Origin: JAKFEE01 sp036675815
GTDB lineage: Bacteria; Pseudomonadota; Alphaproteobacteria; Rhodospirillales; Magnetospirillaceae
DNA length: 64,000 bases
Direction of reading: 5' to 3'
Assembly: GCA_036675815.1 (NCBI GenBank)
Contig: JAKFEE010000031.1
Span: 176,572 to 240,571, forward strand
Below the pieces are notes generated by a model. It had not been told where the DNA came from. It was given only the letters and a program-made list of their open reading frames with translations, and did no database searches. This document shows positions 55,872 to 63,975 of this stretch, in pieces (position 1 is the first letter of the stretch; each line of letters starts with the position of its first letter). Position numbers and translations under genes: made by a program.

Positions 55872-56879
55872 TCAGCGGCCGAAGAGGAGGGCATTGGGAT
55901 TGCGGTCGATCGTGTCGGCGAAGGCGCGCAGTGAGGCACTCGCTTGGGCCAAATTCTGCAGCGTGGCTTCGATGTCCTGGCGGCTGTAGGTGCCTTCGCC
56001 CATCAGGTCGTCGATGCCGGCCAAGGTGATGCGCGCCTGCTGCAGCACCCGATCGACCAGCCGCAGCGTGCGTGCGAGATCGGTGCCGGTGGTGGTCGTC
56101 AGCTTCCGAATGTCGCCCAGCGTCGCCTGCAACTCGGCATCCACGCTTTGCAGCGAAGTCGCCGCCTGGTCGCTCATGTTGCGCAGTGATCTTGCCGCCG
56201 CCGCCAGATCCTGCATCAACGGCTGAGCCTCGAGGTTGACGTTGGCCAGCAGGCTCTGCAGCTCGATGAGGGCCAGCGCCAAGGACTGCATGGTTTCCCG
56301 TAGTTCCGGCGCACCGACCAGTTGTTCGATGCCGTTGGCCGCCCTGTTCAGCGACATCACCAATTCCTCCAGGGGCAAATCGCTGAGTTTTTGCTTCAGC
56401 GCTTCGAAATCCGAGGGGATCGACGGGATTTCGGGCACACCTATGTCCGCGCCGACCAGGTTGGCAGGGGTGTCGGGCAGCAAGTCCAATTCCATCTGCA
56501 TTTGGCCGGTGACGAAGCTCTGCATCGTCAGTTTCGCGCGCAGGCCGGCCGCCACCGCCCGAGCCACGGACGGCATCGGAGTCTCGCCGACCCAGGCGAT
56601 GCCGTCGGGGTCGATCTCGAAATACACCGGGATGCGGGCCGTCAGCTGTTCGGCGTCGATGCGCAAGGCCACCCTGGTGACCGTGCCGACCCGCACCCCG
56701 CGGAAATTCACCGGTGCCCCTTCGCTGAGGCCGCCGACCGTGCCGTCGAAGAAGCTGACCCACAGGATCTTTCGCTTGAACAGGTCGCCGCTGCCGAACA
56801 GGAACACCGCCGCGACCAGCAGTAGAATTCCCCCGAGGACGAAGCCGCCGATCAGCGATGGACTGTATCGGACCGCCAT
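55872..56879 (-). CDS. mlaD: MlaD/MCE family lipid-transport substrate-binding protein
   Basis: A 335-residue protein with one N-terminal membrane anchor (about 10-28) and an MCE domain (about 38-118) containing FFDGTVGGLSEGAPVNFRGV and VGTVTRVAL. A long helical C-terminal region (about 170-335) contains amphipathic heptad stretches such as LRNMSDQAATSLQSVDAELQ, as in MCE proteins that form periplasmic tunnels. It would carry phospholipids between membranes. It starts at the ATG at 56879, 10 bp after mlaF, in the operon order mlaE-mlaF-mlaD-lipoprotein. Confidence 0.9.
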   Translation of the reverse strand: MAVRYSPSLIGGFVLGGILLLVAAVFLFGSGDLFKRKILWVSFFDGTVGGLSEGAPVNFRGVRVGTVTRVALRIDAEQLTARIPVYFEIDPDGIAWVGETPMPSVARAVAAGLRAKLTMQSFVTGQMQMELDLLPDTPANLVGADIGVPEIPSIPSDFEALKQKLSDLPLEELVMSLNRAANGIEQLVGAPELRETMQSLALALIELQSLLANVNLEAQPLMQDLAAAARSLRNMSDQAATSLQSVDAELQATLGDIRKLTTTTGTDLARTLRLVDRVLQQARITLAGIDDLMGEGTYSRQDIEATLQNLAQASASLRAFADTIDRNPNALLFGR

Positions 56880-56889
56880 GCCGCCCCCA

Positions 56890-57660
56890 TCACGCCGCGC
56901 CGGCGGCGGCCTCGCCGCGTGCCAGGAATTCGCGCACCTTGGCGTCGGCGCACTGGTGCCGTAGGCGGCGAGGGTCGCCATGGGCGACGGCCGTCCGCCG
57001 CTCGGCGTCGAGGAAGACGGAGTCGTCGGCGATGGTGAAGATGCTGGCCAGCTCGTGGCTCACTACGACGACCGTGGCGCCAAGGCTGTCGCGGAGTTCG
57101 AGGATCAGCTCGTCCAGACGGCGCGACGACAGCGGATCGAGCCCCGCCGACGGTTCGTCAAAGAACAATATGTCGGGATCGAGCGCCATGGCGCGGGCCA
57201 GGCCGGCGCGCTTGCGCATGCCGCCCGAGATCTGCGATGGGTAGTACTGCTCGAAGCCCCTGAGGCCGACCAGCGCCAGCTTGAGCGATACCATTTCGTC
57301 GATCTCCCGCGGCGACAGGCGCGTGTACTGGGCGAGCGGCAGTGCCACATTCTCCGCCAGCGTCATCGAGGTCCATAGCGCGCCGCCCTGGAACAGGACG
57401 CCGAAACGGCGCGCGATGGCGGCACGACGGCCGTCGTCCACCGCCCAGAAACTCTCGCCATCGTAAAGCACCTCTCCGGCGGCGGGCGGCATCAGCCCCA
57501 CCATGTGGCGCAGCAGCATGCTCTTGCCCGAGCCGCTGTCGCCCATGATGACGAAGACGCTGCCTCGGGCGACTTGAAAGTTGATGCCCTGTTGGACCAA
57601 GTAGTCGTCGAAGCGCATCGTCAGCGTCCGCACCTCGATCCTGGGGAATTCCTGCGGCAT
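56890..57660 (-). CDS. mlaF: MlaF-type ABC transporter ATP-binding protein
   Basis: A 256-residue ATPase of the MCE lipid-transport system. Walker A is GDSGSGKS (40-47), the Q-loop lies in GVLFQGGALWTSMTL, the signature is ISGGMRKRAGLARA, and Walker B is ILFFDEPSAGLDP. GALWTSMTLAENV is characteristic of MlaF. It ends in an Ala-rich tail (ARGEAAAGAA). ATG at 57660, 14 bp after mlaE. Confidence 0.92.
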   Translation of the reverse strand: MPQEFPRIEVRTLTMRFDDYLVQQGINFQVARGSVFVIMGDSGSGKSMLLRHMVGLMPPAAGEVLYDGESFWAVDDGRRAAIARRFGVLFQGGALWTSMTLAENVALPLAQYTRLSPREIDEMVSLKLALVGLRGFEQYYPSQISGGMRKRAGLARAMALDPDILFFDEPSAGLDPLSSRRLDELILELRDSLGATVVVVSHELASIFTIADDSVFLDAERRTAVAHGDPRRLRHQCADAKVREFLARGEAAAGAA

Positions 57661-57674
57661 GGCGCTCTCGTTCC

Positions 57675-58844
57675 TCAAATGCCGAGCAGGTCGAGCGACA
57701 CCGCAAAGACGGCGTCGATGACAATGATGTAGACGATGGACGTGACCACGGCTGATGTCGTCGCCTGGCCGACGGCAGCGGCACTGCGCCCGGCCTCCAT
57801 GCCACGCTGGCAGCCGGCGAAGGCGATGACGACACCGAAGACCGCGCTCTTGCCAAAGCCGATCATGAAATCGGTGAGGCCAACCGCCTCGCGCGTCCGC
57901 TCGATATAGGCCTGACCCACCAGATCGAGCAGGCCGACACCGACCAGGTAACCGCCGAACAGGCCGATGAAGCAGCCATAGACGTAGAGTAGGGGCATCA
58001 TCAGCGCCAAGGCGAGCAGGCGCGGCAGCACCAGGAACTCGACGGGAGGGATACCCATGGTCGCCAGCGCGTCGATTTCCTCGTTTCCCCGCATGGCGCC
58101 CAGTTGCGCGGCGAAGGCCGCACCGGTGCGGCCGGCAACGACGATCGCCGTCATCACCGCGGCCATTTCGCGGGTCATCGCCAAGCCGACGAGATCGGCG
58201 ACGTAGATCGCCGCCCCGAATTGAGCCAATTGCACCGCGCCGATGAAGGCGAGAATCAGCCCGATCAGGATGCTGATGGTCGAGACGATGGGCAGGGCCT
58301 GCGCCCCGACCTCCTGGATCGTGCCGATCAGGTCCTGGCGCCGGTAAACGGCGCGACCGCGCAGGAACGCCAGAAGGGCCAGCGTGACCAGTCCCAGGAA
58401 CCGGCAGGCATCGTGGAAAGCCCCGATCTTCGATTGCGTCCATAGGCCGACATTGGCCAGCAGGCCCGGTGGCTCGTCGCCTTGCCGTGCCCCCGATCGA
58501 TCCGGAACGGCGGAAGCCAAGGCCATCAGACGGCGAAGGCCTGCGGGCAGTTGGTCGAAGTCTGCAGCCACCCCGGCGCGGTCGGCGGCCCAACGCAGGC
58601 GCAGCAGGTACGACAACAGGCTGCTGTCCCAGTCTTCCAGCCCCACCGCGGCCACTTGGACGAGGCGCGGGGCGGGGTCGCTATCCAGCGCGCCAAGAAG
58701 GTCATCGCCATGGATGGGGCGCTCGCCCCGAATCCAGCGGCCCGATATCTCGACCCGGAGGCCGCCGTCCGCCGCCTGACTTGCCGCGAGCCCCGCGGTC
58801 GAGGCGGGCGGGGTGTCGGACCGGCTGTTCTCGGCATTGGCCAT
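57675..58844 (-). CDS. mlaE: MlaE-type permease with N-terminal STAS-like domain
   Basis: A 389-residue membrane subunit of the MCE transporter. The first 130 or so residues form a soluble STAS-like domain (RVEISGRWIRGERPIHGDDL, QVAAVGLEDWDSSLLSYLLR). The MlaE domain follows with GTIQEVGAQALPIVSTISIL, TREMAAVMTAIVVAGRTGAA, FAAQLGAMRGNEEIDALATM and a KSAVFGVVIAFAGCQRGM segment near the C-terminus. Fusion to a STAS domain, the counterpart of separate MlaB, is known in this family. ATGs at 58844 and 58847 are both possible. Confidence 0.9.
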   Translation of the reverse strand: MANAENSRSDTPPASTAGLAASQAADGGLRVEISGRWIRGERPIHGDDLLGALDSDPAPRLVQVAAVGLEDWDSSLLSYLLRLRWAADRAGVAADFDQLPAGLRRLMALASAVPDRSGARQGDEPPGLLANVGLWTQSKIGAFHDACRFLGLVTLALLAFLRGRAVYRRQDLIGTIQEVGAQALPIVSTISILIGLILAFIGAVQLAQFGAAIYVADLVGLAMTREMAAVMTAIVVAGRTGAAFAAQLGAMRGNEEIDALATMGIPPVEFLVLPRLLALALMMPLLYVYGCFIGLFGGYLVGVGLLDLVGQAYIERTREAVGLTDFMIGFGKSAVFGVVIAFAGCQRGMEAGRSAAAVGQATTSAVVTSIVYIIVIDAVFAVSLDLLGI

Positions 58845-58998
58845 CATGGCGCTCCACGGGGCGGCAATACGGCGATACGTCGCGTGACATAGCGTGGGGT
58901 CGCCGTGGGGCGGCAGCAATCTCCAGGCGCCCACTGGGCACGCAATTTTTCCGTCTGGAACACCCGATGGGATGGCCGGCCGCGCTGATAGGCGGAGG

Positions 58999-59014
58999 GT
59001 TGATCGAGATCAAC
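58999..59014. promoter_or_regulatory. FNR/FixK-type box upstream of the alcohol dehydrogenase
   Basis: GTTGATCGAGATCAAC contains the consensus TTGAT-N4-ATCAA exactly, with its centre 64 bp before the ADH ATG. For a class II site (centre at -41.5) transcription would start near 59048, a plausible leader of about 23 nt. It points to control by an oxygen-responsive CRP/FNR-family regulator. Confidence 0.7.
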
Positions 59015-59070
59015 CTGCGGCGGAGCCGCAAAGCACCCTACTGCCCCCAGGCTGGCGTGGAGGCGTGATC

Positions 59071-60147
59071 ATGGCTGCGGGGATGAAGGCGGCGGTTTTC
59101 GTCGAGCCGGGGCGAATCGTCCTGGATGAGCGGCCGGTTCCCGACATCGGCCCTCTCGATGCGCTGATCCGCATCACCACGACGACCATCTGCGGCACCG
59201 ATGTGCACATCCTCAAGGGGGAGTACCCGGTGCGCCCCGGCCTGATCATCGGCCATGAGCCGGTCGGCATCATCGAGAAGCTCGGTTCGGCGGTGAGCGG
59301 CTATCGCGAGGGGCAGCGGGTCATCGCCGGGGCGATCACCCCGTCAGGTTACTCCAATGCCTCGCTCGCCGGGGATCATGCGCAATGTGGTGCGGGCACC
59401 GCGCACGGCTGGAAAGCCATGGGCGGCTGGCGTTTCGGCAACACGATCGACGGTGCGCAGGCCGAGTATCTGCGGGTTCCCGACGCCATGGCCAATCTGT
59501 CGCCGGTGCCCGGCGGTCTGACCGACGAGCAGGTATTGATGTGCCCGGACATCATGTCGACCGGCTTCGCCGGCGCCGAATCGGGGGGCATCCGCATCGG
59601 CGATACCGTCGCCGTGTTCGCGCAGGGGCCGATCGGCTTATGCGCCACCGCCGGCGCCAGGCTGATGGGCGCCACCACCATCATTGCCGTCGAATCGGTG
59701 CCCGAGCGCATGGCCATGGCCAGGCGCATGGGGGCCGACGAAATCGTCGATTTCCGCAAGGTGGATCCGGTGGCGGAGATCATGAAGATCACCGGCGGCC
59801 GGGGTGTCGACGTTGCCATCGAGGCCCTGGGCCGCCAGCAGACGTTCGAGGCGGCGCTGCGCATCCTGCGGCCCGGCGGAACGCTGTCGTCCCTGGGCGT
59901 CTATTCCGGTGACCTTCGCATCCCCGTCGACGCCTTCGCCGCCGGGCTGGGCGATCACAAGATCGTGACCACGCTTTGCCCGGGCGGCAAGGAACGCATG
60001 CGTCGCCTGATGGATGTCGTTGGCGCGGGCCGCATGGATGCGCAGCCGCTGGTCACCCATCGCTTCAAGCTCGACGACATCGAGGCCGCCTATGACCTGT
60101 TCTCAAACCAGCGCGAGGGCGTGCTCAAGGTGGCGATCACGCCGTGA
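59071..60147 (+). CDS. Zinc-dependent secondary alcohol dehydrogenase
   Basis: A medium-chain dehydrogenase of 358 residues. The catalytic zinc site has Cys (ICGTDVHILKGEYPV), His and Glu (IIGHEPVG). The four-Cys structural zinc loop is missing, replaced by DHAQCGAGTAHGWKAMGGW, as in the tetrameric isopropanol-type ADHs (Clostridium beijerinckii, Thermoanaerobacter). The nucleotide fold reads VFAQGPIGLCATAGARLMGA and the C-terminus has TTLCPGGKERMRRLMDVVGA, also like that group. It should interconvert a secondary alcohol and a ketone. GGAGG precedes the ATG at 59071; the FNR-type box suggests oxygen-limited expression. Confidence 0.88.
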   Translation: MAAGMKAAVFVEPGRIVLDERPVPDIGPLDALIRITTTTICGTDVHILKGEYPVRPGLIIGHEPVGIIEKLGSAVSGYREGQRVIAGAITPSGYSNASLAGDHAQCGAGTAHGWKAMGGWRFGNTIDGAQAEYLRVPDAMANLSPVPGGLTDEQVLMCPDIMSTGFAGAESGGIRIGDTVAVFAQGPIGLCATAGARLMGATTIIAVESVPERMAMARRMGADEIVDFRKVDPVAEIMKITGGRGVDVAIEALGRQQTFEAALRILRPGGTLSSLGVYSGDLRIPVDAFAAGLGDHKIVTTLCPGGKERMRRLMDVVGAGRMDAQPLVTHRFKLDDIEAAYDLFSNQREGVLKVAITP

Positions 60148-60152
60148 ACCGC

Positions 60153-60425
60153 TCACGACTGGCGCTGCGCGGCCGTCGGCGCCGGCAACTCGATGTTGAC
60201 TTCGAGCACCGACAGATGCTCTTCGCGGTCGAGCTTCACCTGCAGCCGGTCATCGTCGACGGCGACGTATTTGCGGATGACCTCGAGGATTTCGCGCTGC
60301 AGCTGCGGCAGGAAATCATTGCCCTGCAGGCCCGCCCGTTCATGGGCGAGCAGAACCTGCAGCCGGTCGCGCGCCGCCTCCGCCGTCGCCTTCGGCTTGC
60401 GGCCGAAAAAACCGAGCAGGCTCAT
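60153..60425 (-). CDS. minE: Cell division topological specificity factor MinE
   Basis: A 90-residue protein that stimulates MinD ATPase and drives pole-to-pole oscillation. The membrane-binding N-terminus is MSLLGFFGRKPKATAEAARD, then RLQVLLAHERAGLQGNDFLP (the anti-MinCD region) and REILEVIRKYVAVDDDRLQV with a C-terminal dimerisation strand. The ATG at 60425 overlaps the minD stop. It is the last gene of minCDE. Confidence 0.95.
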   Translation of the reverse strand: MSLLGFFGRKPKATAEAARDRLQVLLAHERAGLQGNDFLPQLQREILEVIRKYVAVDDDRLQVKLDREEHLSVLEVNIELPAPTAAQRQS

Positions 60426-61234
60426 GCGCTTCTCCGCAGCAAGCGGTCGAACAGGCCGCGCTTGGCGGCCCGCGGCACGGTCACCGGGGTGTCGGCGCCC
60501 AGCAGTCGGCTGACGGCATCGGCGTAGGCGCGGCCAGCCAGCGACTTCTCGTCGAGGATCACCGGGCTGCCGACGTTCGAGGCCTGCAGCACCGAGGGGC
60601 ATTCGGGGATGATGCCGATCAACGGAACCGCCAGGATCTCCTGGACATCCTCGACCTTGAGCATTTCGCCCTTTTCCACGCGCTCGCCGTCATAGCGGGT
60701 GAGCAGCAGGTGCTGGGGGACGGATTGGCCCTCTTCGGCGCGCCGCGACTTGCTGGTCAACAGCCCGATCATGCGATCGGCGTCGCGCACCGACGACACT
60801 TCCGGATTGGAGACCACGATGGCCTCGTCGGCATAGTACATGGCGAGGAAGGCGCCACGCTCGATGCCGGCCGGGCTGTCGCAGATGACATAGTCGAAAT
60901 CGCGCCTGAGATCGTCGACCACGCGCTCGACGCCGTCCTGCGTCAGCGCGTCCTTGTCGCGGGTCTGCGAGGTCGGCAGCACGAACAGATTGTCCAGGCG
61001 CTTGTCCTTGATCAGCGCCTGATGCAGCTTGGCCTCGCCATTGATGACATTGACGAAGTCGTACACCACGCGGCGCTCGCAACCCATAATCAAGTCGAGG
61101 TTGCGCAGGCCGACGTCGAAGTCGATGACGGCGGTCTTGTGGCCGCGCATGGCCAAGCCGGCGGCAAGGGCGGCCGAAGTGGTGGTCTTGCCCACACCGC
61201 CTTTGCCCGACGTTACTACGATGACCTTTGCCAA
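60422..61234 (-). CDS. minD: Septum site-determining ATPase MinD
   Basis: A deviant Walker A ATPase of 270 residues that binds the inner membrane and recruits MinC and MinE. SGKGGVGKTT (9-18) is the deviant Walker motif; VIDFDVGLRNLDLIMGCERR and ICDSPAGIERGA follow. The C-terminal amphipathic membrane-targeting helix is AAKRGLFDRLLRRS. It starts 21 bp after minC and overlaps minE by 4 nt. Confidence 0.96.
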   Translation of the reverse strand: MAKVIVVTSGKGGVGKTTTSAALAAGLAMRGHKTAVIDFDVGLRNLDLIMGCERRVVYDFVNVINGEAKLHQALIKDKRLDNLFVLPTSQTRDKDALTQDGVERVVDDLRRDFDYVICDSPAGIERGAFLAMYYADEAIVVSNPEVSSVRDADRMIGLLTSKSRRAEEGQSVPQHLLLTRYDGERVEKGEMLKVEDVQEILAVPLIGIIPECPSVLQASNVGSPVILDEKSLAGRAYADAVSRLLGADTPVTVPRAAKRGLFDRLLRRSA

Positions 61235-61255
61235 CAGACTCTCCGTTCCTTGGTT

Positions 61256-61984
61256 TTATAGAGGTTGCTGGATCAACTCGTCGCCGTCCAGAAAGATCTG
61301 CGCCGGTTTGCCGACCAGCGCGGGGTCAAGCTGTTCGTTGACGACATAGACGCCGGCGACCGACACCAGATCGGCGTCCAAGGCGCGGCAGAAGATGCGG
61401 GCGGACTTGTCGCCGCTCATGCCGGCCAAGGCGCGGCCGCGCAGCGGCCCATAGACATGGACGTGCCCGTCGGCCAGCAATTCGGCGCCGCGGCTGACCG
61501 GGCCCAGGACGATCAGGTCGCCCTTGTGGGCATAGATCTGTTGGCCCGAACGCACCGGCTCGGAGATGATGCAGGTGCCGCTGGCCGCCTTCGCCGCCGC
61601 CTTGACGGCACCGCGCGCGGCGGCGACCTCGGCGGCGCGGCCGGCGGGGAAGGGCGGCAGGCCGACGGCGGCCGCGGCGCGCTCCCAGGCGGCATTGGCG
61701 CGCTGCACCCCCACCGGGTTGATGCCGAGCGCTCGCAGGCGGTCACAAAAATCGGCAAGGTCGCCGGGCGGCCGTGCGCCGGTGGCCGAGAGGTCCAGCA
61801 GAATGGGAGCGTTGCGATAGAAGCCAGGGGCCAGCGACAGCATGGTCGCCAGACGCGGGAAGAAATCCGCGTCGGTGTGGTCGTGGATCTTCAGCGTGAG
61901 CAGGGTCAGCGAGGCGGCGCGCAGTTGGAAGGGTGCGCCATCCTCGGCAAGGCCGGTCACATGCGCCCGCTCGTCGACACCCAT
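61256..61984 (-). CDS. minC: Septum site-determining protein MinC
   Basis: A 242-residue inhibitor of FtsZ assembly. The N-terminal domain contains FQLRAASLTLLTLKIHDHTD and a PILLDLSATG strand. A linker follows, then the C-terminal beta-helix that binds MinD (IYAHKGDLIVLGPVSRGAEL, GHVHVYGPLRGRALAGMSGD and an ARIFCRALDADLVSVAGVY strand). The ATG at 61984 has a GGGGGA site about 8 nt upstream; 61999 is an alternative. It heads the minCDE operon. Confidence 0.93.
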   Translation of the reverse strand: MGVDERAHVTGLAEDGAPFQLRAASLTLLTLKIHDHTDADFFPRLATMLSLAPGFYRNAPILLDLSATGARPPGDLADFCDRLRALGINPVGVQRANAAWERAAAAVGLPPFPAGRAAEVAAARGAVKAAAKAASGTCIISEPVRSGQQIYAHKGDLIVLGPVSRGAELLADGHVHVYGPLRGRALAGMSGDKSARIFCRALDADLVSVAGVYVVNEQLDPALVGKPAQIFLDGDELIQQPL

Positions 61985-62099
61985 CGCCCATCCCCCCATC
62001 GCCGGCGGGAAAATGCCGTAAGGGGTAGCCCCCGGTCAACTGTCCTTATTGTGTCGGGTCTTGTCCCGTCGGGCCGGCGCCGATCGCGGAGGTGCGTGT

Positions 62100-62243
62100 C
62101 TAGCGCAGAAGAAGGGCCACCGCGACGATGACGGCGCCCCAGATCACCATGTTGGCGAAGAGGCGCAGCAGTTGTCGATCATCGGGGTCGGTCAGCCCGA
62201 CCAGATCGCATATGCGGTCTCCAGGCCAGAGAAACCAATTCAT
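62100..62243 (-). CDS. Small single-pass membrane protein, 47 aa
   Basis: The sequence starts MNWFLWPGDRICDLVGLTDP, has a short polar linker (DDRQLLRLFAN) and ends in one hydrophobic helix (MVIWGAVIVAVALLLR). A GGAAGC site lies 7 nt before the ATG at 62243. It is upstream of, and on the same strand as, minC, but about 115 bp away. I recognise no family; the clear membrane topology makes a real gene more likely than chance. Confidence 0.5.
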   Translation of the reverse strand: MNWFLWPGDRICDLVGLTDPDDRQLLRLFANMVIWGAVIVAVALLLR

Positions 62244-62449
62244 TCGGATGCTTCCGTGATTGCCGCCAGTTTGCATATGGCGCCAGGGTCGGGTACCGGC
62301 AAGGCGACGGCGATCATGCGCGGGCGAGGTGATCGCGCGTGGGCGCGATCGATCCACGTGCCCCGACCCGCCCCGTCGGTGGGGTCGCCGTGGTTGAAAG
62401 GTGGGGGCGGCTTTGTCATGCTCGCCTCGGATCATGGGGAGGTTTGGCG

Positions 62450-63595
62450 ATGGGGCGGGTCGGGGCGCGTATCGTGGCGATGGCGGTGATGATGGCGATT
62501 TCGGGTTGCGCCTACCAGCAGGACGCGCCGCTGGGCTCGGGGGCGGCTCCCACCGACGAAAACCTGACCGACAAGGCCCTCGAGGCGATGGCGCGTGGCG
62601 TCGACGGCGAGGCCCTGGCGCTCGAGGCGGTGCGCCGCCACCCCGATGATCCGCAAGCCTTGCTCGCCTTGGCCATGGCCTATGACCGCAACGGCAAGGG
62701 GGAATCGGCGCGCGACACCTATCGGCGCCTGTTGGCCGGCTCTCGTCCCGACGGCGAGGTCGCGCAGGTGGGCGCGTCGCGGCGCGCCTCCGCATCCGAT
62801 GCCGCCATCGCCGCGGGTCCCGCGCAGGCCGAGGCCCGCTTTGCCATCCTGCGCGATCTGGTGGGGCGCGGGCTGGCGACACAGGAGGAATATGAACGGC
62901 GCCGGGCGGCCAATATCGGCGCGCTGCTGCCGTTCAGCGAGAAACCGGCGGCGGCGGCGCTCGACTGGCCGCCACCCGGTGTCGAGCAGGTGGCGCAGCG
63001 CCTGCAGGCGTTGGGGCGCTCGCTCGAGAGTGGTGCCATCACCCCGCAGGGCCACGCGCTGGAACGCAACGCCATTCTCGAAGCGCTGTTGCCGGCGGCG
63101 CCGCAGGCCCGCCGTGCGCCGCCGGCGCCGCCCGGCGATGCCGCGGCGGCGGCAGCCGAGCAGGCACGGCTGCAGCGTCTGCGCCAGGCCGGGTTGATCA
63201 CGCCTGAGGAAATGGCCCGCGAGCGGGCAGCGATCGAGCGGCTGATGCCATCCCCGGAGTCGCCGCGGGCGACGCCGCTGCCCCTGGTGCCGGCCGACGG
63301 CAAGCCGGCGACCGTGGCGCCGACACCGGTTGTGGATTCAGACCGCGTCGGCGTGCATCTGGCGTCGTTGCGGTCGGAGGTGGCGGCACGGCGCGGCTGG
63401 GACGGCTTGCGCAAGCGCTTTCCCAAGCTGTTGGGCGGCCTGCAACCAGAGGTGAAGCGCGTTGAAATTCCCGCCAAGGGGGTGTTCTACCGGCTGAGCG
63501 CCGGGCCGTTGTCGGACGCGGCAGCGGCCCGGGGGCTGTGTCGCCGGTTGCAGCAACGCAAGCAGTTTTGCCGGGCGCTGCCGGCCGGGGGCTGA
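62450..63595 (+). CDS. Lipoprotein with TPR-like, three SHOCT-like and a SPOR-like segment
   Basis: A 381-residue envelope protein. The signal ends in lipobox ISGC (Cys20). Residues about 50-95 look like a tetratricopeptide repeat (HPDDPQALLALAMAYDRNGK). Three similar helical hairpins follow at about 132-161, 184-215 and 241-267, each with the form L-x-GLIT-x-EE-x-R-AxI-LLP of the SHOCT motif (best in LRQAGLITPEEMARERAAIE). The last 80 residues (VGVHLASLRSEVAARRGWDG, FYRLSAGPLSDAAAARGLCR) match a SPOR domain, which binds denuded septal glycan. GGGGAGG precedes the ATG at 62450. It lies next to minCDE. Confidence 0.8.
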   Translation: MGRVGARIVAMAVMMAISGCAYQQDAPLGSGAAPTDENLTDKALEAMARGVDGEALALEAVRRHPDDPQALLALAMAYDRNGKGESARDTYRRLLAGSRPDGEVAQVGASRRASASDAAIAAGPAQAEARFAILRDLVGRGLATQEEYERRRAANIGALLPFSEKPAAAALDWPPPGVEQVAQRLQALGRSLESGAITPQGHALERNAILEALLPAAPQARRAPPAPPGDAAAAAAEQARLQRLRQAGLITPEEMARERAAIERLMPSPESPRATPLPLVPADGKPATVAPTPVVDSDRVGVHLASLRSEVAARRGWDGLRKRFPKLLGGLQPEVKRVEIPAKGVFYRLSAGPLSDAAAARGLCRRLQQRKQFCRALPAGG

Positions 63596-63794
63596 TCCCC
63601 CCAAAGATGAGGCGGGCGCCATATCCCGGCCCTTGCATCGGCTGCGCCGAATCTCATATGCTCAAGGTTCCCAAGGCGTTGACCAGTCCTATCGGCCCAG
63701 CGCCTGTCTCATGAGATACCGCTCGACCATCGGCTAGCATGTCGCGAAGGCGAGGGTGCTGTGCGGGATATCGAGAGGCGGGAACGAAAGTCCC

Positions 63795-63823
63795 TTGACC
63801 GCGGGCGCCGCGGCGCCTACATA
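63795..63823 (+). promoter_or_regulatory. Putative upstream sigma70-type promoter
   Basis: TTGACC (63795-63800), a 17-nt spacer and TACATA (63818-63823). It precedes the stronger promoter 114 bp downstream in the same orientation, like tandem rRNA operon promoters. The rest of 63596-63794 shows no gene. Confidence 0.5.
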
Positions 63824-63908
63824 GGCCGTCCTGCCGCGGGCCGAGCATCGGCGCGGCGGGGGTCCCGGAAGGGGCCCCGGCCCCGCGGAGGGGGCCGCGA
63901 AAAAGGGT

Positions 63909-63937
63909 TTGACAGGGTTCGGTTGGCGACCTATAAC
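63909..63937 (+). promoter_or_regulatory. Near-consensus sigma70-type promoter, probable rRNA operon promoter
   Basis: TTGACA (63909-63914), exactly 17 nt, then TATAAC (63932-63937). No coding sequence follows within the window, but the downstream GTTTGAGAAGTGAATA (63983 on) resembles leaders of alphaproteobacterial 16S rRNA genes. Confidence 0.7.
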
Positions 63938-63961
63938 GCCGGCCTCCCCGCTGAGGGGAAC

Positions 63962-63975
63962 GGGGCTTCGGCCCC
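63962..63975 (+). other. UUCG-capped hairpin in the leader
   Basis: GGGGC-TTCG-GCCCC forms a 5-bp stem with a stable UUCG loop 25 nt after the -10 element. It could be part of an rRNA leader or antitermination structure. The next gene lies outside the window. Confidence 0.45.
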
